Positions 23,377 through 34,775 of a stretch of 64,000 nt of DNA are shown in pieces. Location of the stretch: NCBI GenBank assembly GCA_019454045.1, contig SKCR01017766.1, forward strand, positions 1 to 64,000. Direction: 5' to 3'. The DNA is from Zanthoxylum bungeanum. Its lineage: Eukaryota; Streptophyta; Magnoliopsida; Sapindales; Rutaceae. The translations under genes were made by a program, and so were the position numbers. A model generated the notes under the pieces. That model was not told the origin of the DNA. It did not search any database and saw only the letters and a program-made list of their open reading frames with translations. How positions within the stretch are numbered: the stretch's first letter is position 1; each line of letters begins with the position of its first letter.

Positions 23377-25433
23377 TGTTGGTGTTTGCTAAGGTCCCAA
23401 GATCATTAAACAAGCATGAAACAAGTGCGAATACATCACGGAGTTGCGGAATACTCACATCGATCGGTTGAACGATGCGCGAGGCAACACAAAAATTCTT
23501 TTCTGCCTCTATGGACTGCTCGGCAATGAGCTTCTGGTTCCTCCAAGAATCGGCTTTTATCTTCAAGAATCCAAGCTCCAAGCTTCGTCAATCGATTCCC
23601 GGCTCATAGGTGGACTTCCCTATCACCTTCGCATGACTTCGTAGTGTGCTAGCACTCCCGATTTTGCCACAAAATCGTGACTTCTTGCTTCTCTAGCTCA
23701 CGGTTTTGCCCAGCAAACCAGTGAAGAAAATGGCGTGAGAGAGATGAAAGAAATGGCTCCATTTCGTGAGCAAAGAGAGAGAGTGAGTTGTTCTACCAAT
23801 TGTGTATCTAATACCATTATAATTAAAAGTCAAATACCAAAATCAAATAAAGGTAAATAGCCTTTTAATTAATCCAACAACTCACATCAACCATCACACT
23901 TGAGTGTCAAACACTCAAACATCAATTTACATCAAGTCAATCAAGTTGTCAAGTCACATCACTCAAAGTGACAAGTGATTTGACGCTTGATGTGACTAAT
24001 GATTTGACGTTTGATTTGACTTGCATGCGGCATTCGAATTCGAAATGCGAATGCGCTCGCAAATAATTTCGGGCTCGGGTTCGCTAATTCCAAATTAACG
24101 AATTTTCCGTTGCGTCGTAATTAAATGATTACGCCTAGCGAAATCACTATTCACGTTGCCAACGAATTAATTCTAAATTAATTCGTTCGCCCGAATTAAA
24201 ATCCGATTTTAATTCCGCGTCAAAATCCAATTCGTTTAATATATCGAATATATTAATTAATCGATTAATTCCAAATTAATCGTTATCTCTCTTTAAATTG
24301 ATATTTTATCCCAGATAAAATATCTCCGTAATTAATCCCAGATTAATTTTCTCTCTCATCTAATTAATCCAGATTAATTAAAAGTGTGAGTCATACGTCA
24401 TCGGTGAATCTTCGGGAAGCGACCCATGAGATCCCCGGATATGTTGGCAGTAAATTCGGTCGCCGGACTATCCGAACACGTAAGTACCTAGTACTACGTT
24501 TGTACCGATTTACAAGACAAGGTTGGCTTCTAGCAAAGCGCCATGCCTACCCAATTCTCCAGAAATATCCTTACAGGAATAAAGGATCTATATCAGGCGT
24601 AATATACGTAGTATTGTGTATGTCGATCCAGTATCAAATGATCACGTGCTAGGCCTGGGGCTGGAATTGTGTCTGCCCCGTACGAAGCACATGTCGGATG
24701 TCTGGTAACTAGTCTCTATAATCGGATAAACCTGACCTTGTCATTTTATCCCGATGACTGCAGTACTTAAGAGTACTAGTACCGTATCCTACGTGACCAT
24801 CATCTCCACTATGACTGGAGTGATACTTCCGTCTTGACATCACACCCAACACACTACGATTCTTGATATACCCAGAAGAGGCGTACACAGAAACCGGTTA
24901 AAGCCCTAGACGACCAAAACCAAAGTATATTGATTGTCGCAAGTATTAGCGGTGCAAGTCTCAGGTTAAGAACAAATACACCTACCCTAGTTTCGGACTT
25001 CCATAGACACATAGTCATACTACCAATGGAATTCCGAAGGGGTCTATCCAGAGCGAAGCTGTTTCCCGTACCATCGGTAAAACACAACCTCCTATTACAC
25101 TTGCATGAGTATCCTATACCCAAATATATGAGAACTATGTCGTTGTGCCCTCACAACGCGCACAAGTGTAATACTAGTCTTTTACGTATTTATCGATGTC
25201 CAATCTCGATAATACTCTGACTAGGGATATTAATGATTTATCCTTCGTGGACTGATACTGTCTCATATCATTCTTTATCCAGGAACAAATCATAAGGACC
25301 TCCTATCATTTATATATCTTGGTGATCTAATCACAAATGATAAGAGTGCAATCTCCTTTGTCACATAGTTAATTTGTACAACAACACCGTGATATGTACA
25401 AATAGTGACGCTATGGGTCATAATTGTCCAACA
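23377..25433 (-). repeat. A3 5' LTR
   Basis: Minus-strand reading starts TGTTGGACAATTATGACC at 25433 and ends AACACCAACA at 23377. Its length of 2057 bases is almost the same as the 3' LTR (2060). Confidence 0.92.
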
Positions 25434-25438
25434 GATCC
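25434..25438. repeat. Target-site duplication of A3, right copy (GATCC)
   Basis: Same as 15577-15581. Confidence 0.93.
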
Positions 25439-27354
25439 CATAAATATATTTTCGGCTCACTGCTTTGGCACGTTCTCGCCTACGTATATTCATTAGGTAG
25501 ACATTCTTAAAGTCTCACCACATTCAAAAACACCCAAGAATAATTCTAGGTCTCTATAAGGTGGCATATAAATTCTAGAATGGTAAATTTCATTTCCTAG
25601 ATCAAATTGAAAACAAATAAAAATTATTAAGTTCAAAGAATCATCACACGTGCAATTAATTTTCCCAACAAGAATCCAACAAACAAAAACCCAAATTCAA
25701 GAGAGGGAAAAATAATATACATCATATTTATTATCAAAAATACAAAGGAAACAATTTACTAGCTAAATTATTAGTAAACTTACCTTAAACTTTAAAAATC
25801 TCTAAGCTTTTGGTTGATTTTTGATCTCATAATTTTTCCTCTTCTATCTTAGGTTTTTCTCTCTAATTTTGTTGTTGAAGAAATGGGAATAGTACCCATT
25901 TACTTTGTTGGCCGAAAATATAGTAAGTGGAGGGAGAGAGAAAATTAATTTTATTTAACAAAAATAATTTTTATAAAAAAAAACAAATATCTCAACCCAG
26001 TAATATTTCCACCAATATCACATGTCAACATTATAAAACATCCAACACATGTCTTATACATGTGAATAATACACTTATTAATGCTTAATACATTTATTTA
26101 ATTAATTAATTAATTAACACTTTAACTAATTAATCCATTTAATCAAATGTATAATGTATTTCTACATTTAAAATAAATGTTAAAATACATTTACAATAAA
26201 TGTTAAAATACATTCAAGGTTGACATATGTCCGATAAATTATTCGATAATTAATTAATACGTATCTAATCAAATTATGTATCTAATGCACATACATATTA
26301 ATTTAGGAAATTACTGAATACCTCGCGTGTGTTATTTTTGTTTAACCATTAAACAATTTCCGAATAATCAATATTATTCATTTTAAGCCAGCCTAGTGCT
26401 CTACGAGTATTTTTGATTATGTGAGACTCTCTAAGTTCAGGTATATCTGTCACGGTATCAAATCTCGTGTCCATAATTTACACACTTATAAATTATGACG
26501 ACCACAGATATTCTTGTTGAACCATACAAGTTGAGATCTTCGCATATGTATAATCCTTCTGTCATAGGTATCCGGATAAATACTAGAGACATGGATATAA
26601 TCGTCAAATCCCATAAGGTATTATCCCGTCGACGTATACATTTGCTATTTCTCAATAACACTTAGAACTCATTTTCGAGTGTACCATGGTCATGGATTTG
26701 ATAAATTGCAATCTCATGGAGTGGATACCTAAATCCTGTACGCAGGACTGACGGATCATCTCTGGGCACATGATCGGATATCATGAGCATCAGTCCACAC
26801 CCAACGACCAGGCGGAGGTCTAACCTAAAAAGGTCATAAACGTGACTGTCATTAAAGTGTGGAAGATAACTCATATATCAATTGTGGTATCTCAAGTCAA
26901 AGGACCACTATGCTACTCAACTCGTGAAGATTCATATTGACGCAAACGTACCATCTATTAGGAATCTTATGTGAGTCATTCAGTGCTCATCTGCTATGAA
27001 GACCTACATGTCTATACGAGTCTCTCTATACTCGTGGCTCACTGAGATAAACCACCGGAATCTAATATTCTGATATACCACATGTAACTCTCCCGGGTTT
27101 ACTTTCGGACCAAGAATGTAAACCTTGACCAGTAACGGTTTAAGAATGATACTGTTACCACATTTCTCAATGTCAATTGCGACGCTTTTGCAATTACGTT
27201 ATAACTTAATCATTCCTAGGTCATGTACGTCTTTACCATTTCTAAGATAAAATATTGACGAAACTGTAAATTTTATTCACAACAAAATATTATTTATACA
27301 CGTATTTACAAGGAAATACATTAGAAATCGACACGCTGAGTACCAACTCCAACA
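25439..27354 (-). repeat. C2 5' LTR with adjoining leader edge
   Basis: Minus-strand reading starts TGTTGGAGTTGGTACTC at 27354, a typical copia LTR start, and continues leftward as AT-rich non-coding DNA with no gene. The inner LTR end is not clear: I find no CCAACA end and no TGGTATCAGAGC primer site before the A3 insertion point. TTTATGGGATC next to the junction might be a half-tRNA type primer site. The five bases outside, CTTAC (27355-27359), are the expected target duplication, but the partner copy is off the window. Confidence 0.7.
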
Positions 27355-27389
27355 CTTACCCCTCCATAGTAGAAAATATACTTAGAGAA

Positions 27390-29480
27390 ATGCAATTTCC
27401 GTAAGTAGAATTGATAGGTTTCTTATCGAGCCTAGCTGGCTCTGTGCTTTCCAGGATACAAAACAATGGGGGCTCTCAAGAAGTTTGTTTGATCACTTCC
27501 CTATTTTACTGGAAGTATCCAAGGTCAATTGAGGACCTCGGCCTTATGGCTTTTTGAAATGCTGGCTTCAGCACCACAGCTTTCTTTCTCAGCTTAAATC
27601 TTGGTGGGAGCAGTTCGAACTGACTTCGGTCAAATGGCTAAGATTTCTGAGGGATAAGTTAAAAGCTTTGAACAGTGACACTCTTAGAAATGTTGAAGTT
27701 TGTATTGAAATAATTGAATCAGATATCAATGCCTTGAAGAATAGGGAGGAAGCAGATTACATTGGCTATTGATCAATCTTTGATGTTAAGCTCTCTAAAG
27801 TGTCAAGTATGGGTGAAAGAGAAACAGCAAGAATCTTTATGGTAACAAAAAAGCAGAGCTACCAAGTCAAGATTAGGCGGTAATAACACTAGGTTTTTTC
27901 ACATTTTTGCTAACGAAAGAAATAAGAGGAACTATCTAGGTTTCATATTGAAGAATGGTGTTCATATAACGTAACCCTTGAGCAGTCAAAGAAAATGTGT
28001 TTTCACACTTTGCTTATCTCTACACTGCAGGCTCGCCTCATTTTCATTCTATCTAGAGTGAACTTCAAAATGTTGGATCAGTTAGAGGCCAATTCGCTTG
28101 AGATAACATTCACAAAAGACAAAATAAAATCGGTTATCTGAGATTTTGATAGTTTTAAAGCTTCAAGTTCTGACGGCCTCAATTTTAATTTTTTTTTCAA
28201 ATAAATTGGGACAGTGTAGGGTAGGATATTTTGTCTATAATCCAAGGATTTTAACACTATGGCAGATCACTACCCGTGGGCATCAATAATTCCTTCATTG
28301 CACTTCATCGCTAAGATGGGTAATCTCACTCTTTAGTAACCTTTACAAGATCATCGCTAAGCTGTTTGCAAATAGAGTCAAGAGGATGTTAGCGAGTATA
28401 ATTAGTCCTATTCAATCAACCTTCCTAAAAGGGAGACAAATTCTTGATAGCGAAGGTATTATGCTTAAGCTTGATTTCGAGAAAGCCTTCATCTATGTTT
28501 CGTAGGGTTTCATCGATATTTCTCTTAGAAAGATGGGGGGTTTGGTTATAGATAGAAAGGCTAGATCAGGGAATATTTATCTACTGCTAAGATTGCAGTG
28601 TTGGTTAATGGTTCTCCCACTTCCCAATTCTCTATGGGTAGGAGTCTCCGACAAGGCGATCCCCTTTCTCCTTACCTATTTTTGATAGCTGCTGAAAGCC
28701 TTAATATCTTCATTTCAAAGGCAAGGGAATCTAATCTATTATCAGGCATTGACGTAGGGAATATAGAGGTAATTCACCTCCAGTTTGCAGACGACACCCT
28801 GATTAAAAAAAGCCTTTGAAAGATATGGGCTGGGTGTTATTGACTTAAAAGTACTGAACATGGCTTTATTGCTTAATGGCTATGGAGGTTTGCTAGGAGG
28901 AAAACGTTCTTTGGAAGCATTATCATACAGAAATATGGAGAGAATTCTGATGACTGGTTTCCAAATGTGTCCCCTATAGAGCTTCTAATGTATGAGTCGA
29001 CATCATGAGACTACAAGATTTTGTTTTTGTGCTTGGAATGTGGAATAATGCAGTTCAGTTCTCGACGGGAAATGGAACAAAAATCAGATTCTGGCTTCAT
29101 CAATAGTGTTCCAATTTTCCACTCAAGACTCTCTTCTCCAATCTCTTTGCATTGGACCTAATAAAGAGATTTCAATAGTCGATTATGTGCAAAATGTTGG
29201 CTTCCCATCTATTGTAGATGAAATCTGAGAATTTTTTAGCAGTCTGATCGAAGCTTTATTCGTCTACTAATTCGCGCTCACCCCATTATTAGAAACATGA
29301 CTGATACCATTTCAACCCTTTAGGTATGTTCTCAGAAATTGGTTTTGTTCAAAATTTGATAATTATTAGAAGCTCGTCTCTGCCTTGGAAATTTGGTTTT
29401 ATTTGGAAATGTTGCACAAAAAGATTCAAATATTTTGTTTGCTACTTTTCCGAGATAGACCGAAGACAATAGAGTTTTTA
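27390..29480 (+). pseudogene. Decayed LINE (non-LTR retrotransposon) ORF2: endonuclease and reverse transcriptase
   Basis: Plus strand. VSRIDRFLIEPSWL near 27390 and LFDHFPILLE near 27490 are the end of an APE-type endonuclease, where the second normally reads S-D-H-F-P. WLQHHSFLSQLKSWWEQF follows. RT motifs are KIIAKLFANRVK with ISPIQSTFLKGRQILDS (about 28350-28450), GRSLRQGDPLSPYLFLIAAE (28635 on) and LQFADDT (about 28780), where A-D-D is the catalytic pair. The segment between this and LGVIDLKVLNMALL (about 28835) is shortened, and GNGTKIRFWLH near 29070 is the LINE C-terminal part. Stops and frameshifts are many. The 5' part is cut where C2 begins. Confidence 0.82.
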
Positions 29481-30355
29481 CACAGTAGAGGAATCGTTGA
29501 TAACAAAAATCTGCTTTGTGTAGAGGAATTCTGAATTCATGGACTTGTCATGGAAACCTTTCATCCAAAACTTATTAATTACCCATGTGTTTAGCTTATA
29601 CTCGTTCCTTATCATGCTTAACCACTTCAATCTCTATACAAATAAATCGCATATATAAACAATAGCAACTTATTCATATATCGTATTCATACATAAGCTA
29701 ATATCAAATCCGAGATCATGGTTTGCCTCATTTGCCGATTCCATATAACAAACCTATACATATCTTACATCGAATGCATATACAAATATATGTTCATATA
29801 CTTATACATTTACTTATTCATTTACTTACAAGTAATCATATCATTACAGGTTCATACCCTTACATACATCTATACATACACATAGACATTATGCTCATCA
29901 AACATTTCACTTCATATCAAAGCATTAACAGAAATTCATACACGTGGCGGTCGATAAACTTAACTATACGTAATCTCGTACCTCGTACTCAAAATCGCCT
30001 CTTAACTGTTCTCTTTTATCCTAACATGTTAACCATCTCTATCTATGTATATATAAATATATATTTAAAATATGAATTTCCAATTCAAATTCTCGTCGCA
30101 TGAGTTACTTACATGTCTTCGCGAGTACTCCAGGTACTAGTCAAGTTTGCCAAAATAAATGGCGAAACATCGTTAGAATTGCAACTTATGAAATTCTCGA
30201 CTTAGCTTTGATAAAATTTCGGATCTTTCCTGAACAATCGAATCAAGTCTGATTTCAAGATTTTCAATTTTAATAACCTTAAAACACCATTGCAAATTAT
30301 TCCAAGCCACTAGTTTACCTAATTTCTCGATTTACGTGTTTTTGGAAAATCTTTT
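29481..30355. other. AT-rich DNA without a gene; possible part of a gypsy-type LTR on the minus strand
   Basis: No coding sequence is supported. A plus-strand open frame of 126 codons at 29723-30103 is low-complexity Tyr/His/Ile-rich and comes from TATACA-like DNA. On the minus strand the composition and stretches such as GAGTACTCGCGAAGACATG (about 30109-30130) look like the middle of a large Ty3/gypsy LTR. I could not find its termini. Confidence 0.3.
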
Positions 30356-30760
30356 ATTTTTTTTGGAAAAGGTTACAATATATTCCAAATAAGGTTTGTA
30401 CAAAAAGTATAAGGGCATCCCCCAGGAGGAGCTATCAAAGCTCAGAGGAGCCCAAAACCACAAAACGTTTGGTAAAGGAACCAAATAGTCACATGACTTA
30501 TTACATCAGTAACAAATCAAGAAGAAATGATAAAATCGCCACCCCGAAAGGTGTCCCACGCCCTATTCACGTAAATAAAAATGTGTGGAGAGAGAATTTT
30601 TTGAATTTTCTTTAATCAAATATTTTACTTCTAAAAGGTTAAAATTCTTTAACTCCCAAAAATTCCATATAAACCCTAAAACGAGTCTCTTTTCTTAAGC
30701 TAGAACCAAATGAAAGACAATTACATAAAATTGGATTTGAAAAATCCAAAATCCTTAACT
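30356..30760 (-). mobile_element. Possible LINE 3' end, minus strand
   Basis: The left edge is T-rich on the plus strand (CTTTTATTTTTTTTGG at about 30351), i.e. an A-rich tail on the minus strand. It is preceded in minus reading by CTCCTCCTGGGGGATGCCC and TATATTGTAACC, which resemble the ends of plant LINEs from general knowledge. No LINE protein motif is visible here, so this is tentative. Confidence 0.3.
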
Positions 30761-33700
30761 CTCTGCTTTGTGTGGATACCGTTGGAGATCAAACGTGTGG
30801 GTGGCTCTGAAGAATTCACGAGAAACAATTCGATGATTACTTAAAGGTTTAAAGTATGTTTTTATTTATGTTTCATAAATAAATATTATCATGAAGCATG
30901 AAAAATTAATTATGATCTTGGATTGAAAATTTATGTTTAAAATTGAAATTTTTTAATTTTTTGCCGCATATCGTATGCTGGATTTCCAACCGTGGTGTAA
31001 TGGACATATAAAATCAAGCCCACGCAGCCCAACAGCAGAGCCCATCGAGAAATATAAGCAGGTCTATTCCAGCCCACAAGCACTGGCCCACCGCATGCGC
31101 AAAGCTCCTGACCACTCACGCATGAAAATGCATGAGAGGCTATAGCAGACTAGCCACAAGCACAAACTGCCCTAGCAAAAATGAAAAGAGGTATCCGCGA
31201 ATCCAGCCATAGACAATTCATACTCCAAGCAAGCCCAATCGGTCCACTCCAAGCCCAAGAACAGCCTAGGAGAGCAACTTCGGCCCAATCCAAGCCACGA
31301 TCGGCCCAACCCATGCAACTAATCAGCCCACTAAATGAAACCAAAAAACGATCACCAAAGCCGGCCCAAATCTAGGAACACCAGCAGGAATGATTACAAG
31401 GTCCATGCCCGTAAGGGCATCCTCCAACTGCTGTTGGCCCAGATTCAAACCAGGCCCAAATCTTCCCACTATGTACCCGCGTCCTACAAACCTCAAAAGT
31501 CAAAACAGGCCATGAGTCCATTTTGCCTGGCCCATAAGCAAATACCAGCCCATGAAGAACAAAGGCCAGCCGATACTACCTCACACAGTCAACCATTAGC
31601 CCAACAAACTAATACAGCCCAGCAAGAATTTACCAAAGTAAATCGAGAGTCCCAACTCTGAGGCTCCTCGATTCCCACATCGGCTATTGTGAAGCCAGAA
31701 ACAAAATAGCAAACAAATGCCTTCGAAGACATAAGCTCCAGACTCATCAAAACCATGGACTGTCCAATACTCCAGGACATTGAAGCCTCCAAAGCCAAAG
31801 CATAGCCTCTTCCAATTCTCCTAACTAGAGATGCAACAGCCACAAAACCAATCAAGACCCATAGTCCCACATCGGGCAGAAAACAATGCCTGAGCCATGC
31901 AATGCTCGAGCAACGGAACCATAGTGCCTTTGGCTGTTCCTCATGGCTTCAAGCCACTGGAACCAGCGCTCTGAAGCAAACAAACAAGCAAACCCAAGAG
32001 TTGCCGTGTCCGAGAGTTGTTATTGGAGTCCCACATCGGCTAGGGAACAACCGAATAAGAAATGAACCAAAACAAAGCAAAAACCTGCCTCCTAGAGACT
32101 TTCTCAGGGAATTTTCAGAGAAACCTGCAAACCAGCCATGCCAAATCCCAGCGATGAATAGTCGAGGTCTCTCAGTTAAACCCTCCCAATCACCACTTAT
32201 TTCCTATCCCTTTTGAACCAATTCACCACTTTCCTCGAACAAATTAACTCAATAAGCATCAGTAGAGATTCGCAAACAGGTGTGGTCTACTTCTTCTATA
32301 ATCTAGCCTCTGATTTCTTCACATAACTCTAGCCCCCTATAGCCACAGTTACATGCTTCTGTTCTAAGGCATGTCATAGTGAAGTTGCTACAATCACCAA
32401 TTAGCATATCCCAAACATTAGGCAAGCGAGATAAGCTGGCCGAGGATAGTGGTTCATGCGCAAATCAGGATGTGTCATCACTCCCATCATCATGCCAATA
32501 AGGCACCCAAGCTGAGTATTGTCACCCAATCAAGAGTATTTCCCAACCACAACAGGGAAATACTGAACTGAAACAGGAAAGCCAGCCAAATGCCCTAAGA
32601 GACCCTGAAGTTGAACTAACAGAGCCAACAGCTTCTCACAGTAGCAGGACCAGATGAGCCAATAATCCGTGAAACTGCCAAGTGTATGTTCATCACCTTT
32701 CAACAAACACTTGGCAGGCAATCCTCGATTCAACCAACGAATCAAAGAAAAATGAAAGATCTCAGAGTGAGGTGCTACTGAAGCCAATCAACAAACCAAG
32801 CAAGAAAAGCTAGGGTCGAGAAACTTCAGCCACTTCAATCCTCGATTCAAGAAGATTCAAGAAGAATTAATTTCCATGGAGTTGTGGAAAAAAACCAGTA
32901 GCCCCTTACCATTTTTACTTCCAGCAGTCACACTAACTGAAGGAAGACAACATGCCACTGCATTTGCTTTTAATAAGCCCACTTTCAACAAGCTCAATAG
33001 GCCCATCAGAATGGTTTGATGGCCATTCACAACAACTCCTCCTTACCATTTCCAGACTTACCACGTGAATGTTGCACGTGAAAACAGAATTGTACCAGTG
33101 AGCATGCCCAGCAGAAGATCAAACAAAGATTTTCCCAAGAATTGGATGAAGATGGGATGAACTGGATGAAGGTCAACGCAGTCAACCCAAAATCAATTCC
33201 CAAAATTGAAGGCAATTTGCGGTCAAATTAGGAAAATAATTTGCTCATGCACATAACGATCCAGCAGATCATAGATTAACACACAAAAATTCCAGATAGA
33301 GTTCCAATCAGCAAAAACCCAATGATTTGCGATCAAACTCTCTTCGTCAAAAGAAAAAAAATCCACAACCTAAATCGCAGATTCCTAGAAGCGTGAGTAG
33401 CAATCAGCTTGAGCTTACACGATCAAGGCTAATCGTCGATAATTGATCCAAAATCAATGAAGAAGTTGATTTAAGATCCAAAACGTTCAAGCACGTGGAG
33501 GGGAGTTCATAGGGCCATAGTCGTGAATGACGACCCAATTTTCATGAATCTCCAAAAATTCTCAAAGATCACATGCTAGTCGCAAGATCTAGTAGTAATG
33601 TGTTCGGCAATCCGAGTTTTGCACAACAATTGGCTTCAAAAGTGAATAACACCCGGAAGGAAGTTGAGAGAATTTTGAAGGGAAAGAAAATTTATCTAAA
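30761..33700. other. Unassigned non-coding stretch, rich in GCCCA words
   Basis: About 2.9 kb with no recognisable protein domain on either strand. At 30990-31640 there are many CAGCCCA/GGCCCAA words. Three CCCACATCGG-type motifs lie between 31671 and 32038. The longest open frames (31335-31661 plus, 31902-32216 plus, 32530-32787 minus) show no family motif. It may be the body of the possible minus-strand LINE, a non-autonomous retroelement, or older intergenic DNA. Confidence 0.35.
31671..32038 (+). promoter_or_regulatory. Three snRNA-USE-like motifs
   Basis: ATTCCCACATCG at 31671-31682, AGTCCCACATCG at 31863-31874 and AGTCCCACATCG at 32027-32038. The last two contain the plant snRNA upstream sequence element RTCCCACATCG. 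No TATA box at the expected spacing and no U-snRNA-like sequence follows, so function is unlikely. The same word is common in plant repeats. Confidence 0.35.
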
Positions 33701-33712
33701 CATGTTAATATC

Positions 33713-33754
<42 letters not shown>

Positions 33755-33782
33755 AATAATATATATATATATATATATATAT
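33713..33782. repeat. (TA)n microsatellite
   Basis: About 70 bases of almost pure TA/AT dinucleotides with a few slips (ATTA, ATAATAAT). Confidence 0.95.
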
Positions 33783-33783
33783 G

Positions 33784-34770
33784 AAACTCATAATTATCGT
33801 TAAAATCAAAATAAATCATTATACGCAAAAACTCACTTTGACCAGAAACATGTATATTTTATCGGATCGATAAAACTCGTTCCGTTTTCACTCAGATTCT
33901 ACCAAATACACATATTCAATATATTAATACTCAAATAATTCAATTTATATCCTTATACTACTCTACAAAGCTACTGGATACATCCGCATATTTAGCGGAA
34001 AACTTGAAATTAGCAGATTTTTATCAGGATGCCTTACCGAGATTTTGAGGCTATATACGGACTCTAAACCATCCCACGAATACGCTGGAATCGAAGAAAT
34101 TCTGATCAGAGATACTGTTCACCATGGGTCACTATTCATCCAAATATTCTTTTCTTGATTTGCACGAAACTAAGCGCCTTCTTGCAAAACCGACACCGCA
34201 ACCTTGTAGTACTTTCCGAGAGTTTCGATTTGGCAGGTGGCTCAGTCGTGAAACGAAGTGATCGGTCGGGATCAGAAAACCCATCGCCGGTGGCGATCTG
34301 GGGCCGCCGCCAGCCACCTTCAGATGAGGGGTGACTAGGCGCACCCCCGGGCAGTCGGCCGGCCTCACACAGTAAGGAGTTGTTTTGGGAAAGGGGGGGT
34401 TGGGTGAGAGGTGAGAGAGAGTTTTGATTTTATTGTAATTATGAAAACTTGAAGGTATTTATAGAAAAATTTCTAAAATTTACATTCAGACCCCAAAAAT
34501 TATAATTAGGCCCCTATCATGGGGTTTTCTCAGAAATTCATATTTTTGAAGACTTTTTGATATAAATTTGGAAAATTATTAAACATGAAAGTTGTTCGTC
34601 TCGAAAATACGAGTCTGATAGTTTAAGAAGCAACTCAATCAAAATTTGTTTGCTATTTTTATAGTTGAGACAAGAAGATTTTATACGTATAACGATATAA
34701 TCAGAAATCGTGTAACCGGTTCTCGAAACCACATGTTTTTCAATGCAACAAAACTTCACTTAAAAATATT
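33784..34770 (-). promoter_or_regulatory. LTR-promoter-like stretch on the minus strand
   Basis: In minus reading there is AT-rich DNA, then CTATAAATACC (plus 34456-34466) as a TATA box, a CT-rich stretch (CTCTCTCTCACCTCTCACCC at about 34420), and a GC-rich segment (34250-34380) with GGCGGCGGCC and CCCGGGGGTGCGCC. This layout fits the promoter and R region of a plant Ty3/gypsy LTR. It ends against C3 coding sequence near 34771. No TG...CA ends or target duplication were found, so the identity stays open. Confidence 0.35.
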
Positions 34771-34775
34771 CCGAT

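Larger units (their letters stand above)
15582..25433 (-). mobile_element. A3, family A Ty1/copia retrotransposon, minus strand
   Basis: Complete in layout: LTRs of about 2.06 kb at 15582-17641 and 23377-25433, primer site 23364-23375, polypurine tract 17642-17652, five-base duplication GATCC. Its LTRs end ACACCAACA, unlike A1 (CACTAACA) and A4 (ACCCAACA), and are more like A5. The coding region (about 17660-21080) is badly decayed, with only short open pieces, while the two LTRs still look alike by eye. It sits in the leader of C2. Confidence 0.92.
1..27354 (-). mobile_element. C2, outer Ty1/copia retrotransposon, split by A1 and A3; 3' end off window
   Basis: Reading right to left on the minus strand there is a 5' LTR starting TGTTGGAGTTGG at 27354, a leader, gag (start codon at 15387), protease, remnants of integrase, and the integrase-RT linker (193-1). 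The RT, RNase H and 3' LTR lie beyond the left edge. Two younger copia elements interrupt it: A1 with TGAAC on both sides and A3 with GATCC on both sides. When these are set aside, the minus-strand frame of the pol linker continues from 13570-13604 into 193-1. The reading frame is broken by several stops, and the integrase core is missing. The limits rest on the LTR start and the two target duplications. The inner LTR border is not resolved. Confidence 0.85.

Noticed and set aside
29723..30103. 126-codon plus-strand open frame
   Set aside because: Low-complexity Tyr/His/Ile-rich translation of TATACA-like AT-rich DNA.
31671..32100. U-snRNA gene
   Set aside because: USE-like words are present, but there is no TATA box at the right distance and no snRNA-like sequence downstream.
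31335..32216. Possible host gene frames at 31335-31661 and 31902-32216
   Set aside because: No domain, no splice-consistent structure and a composition set by repeated GCCCA words.
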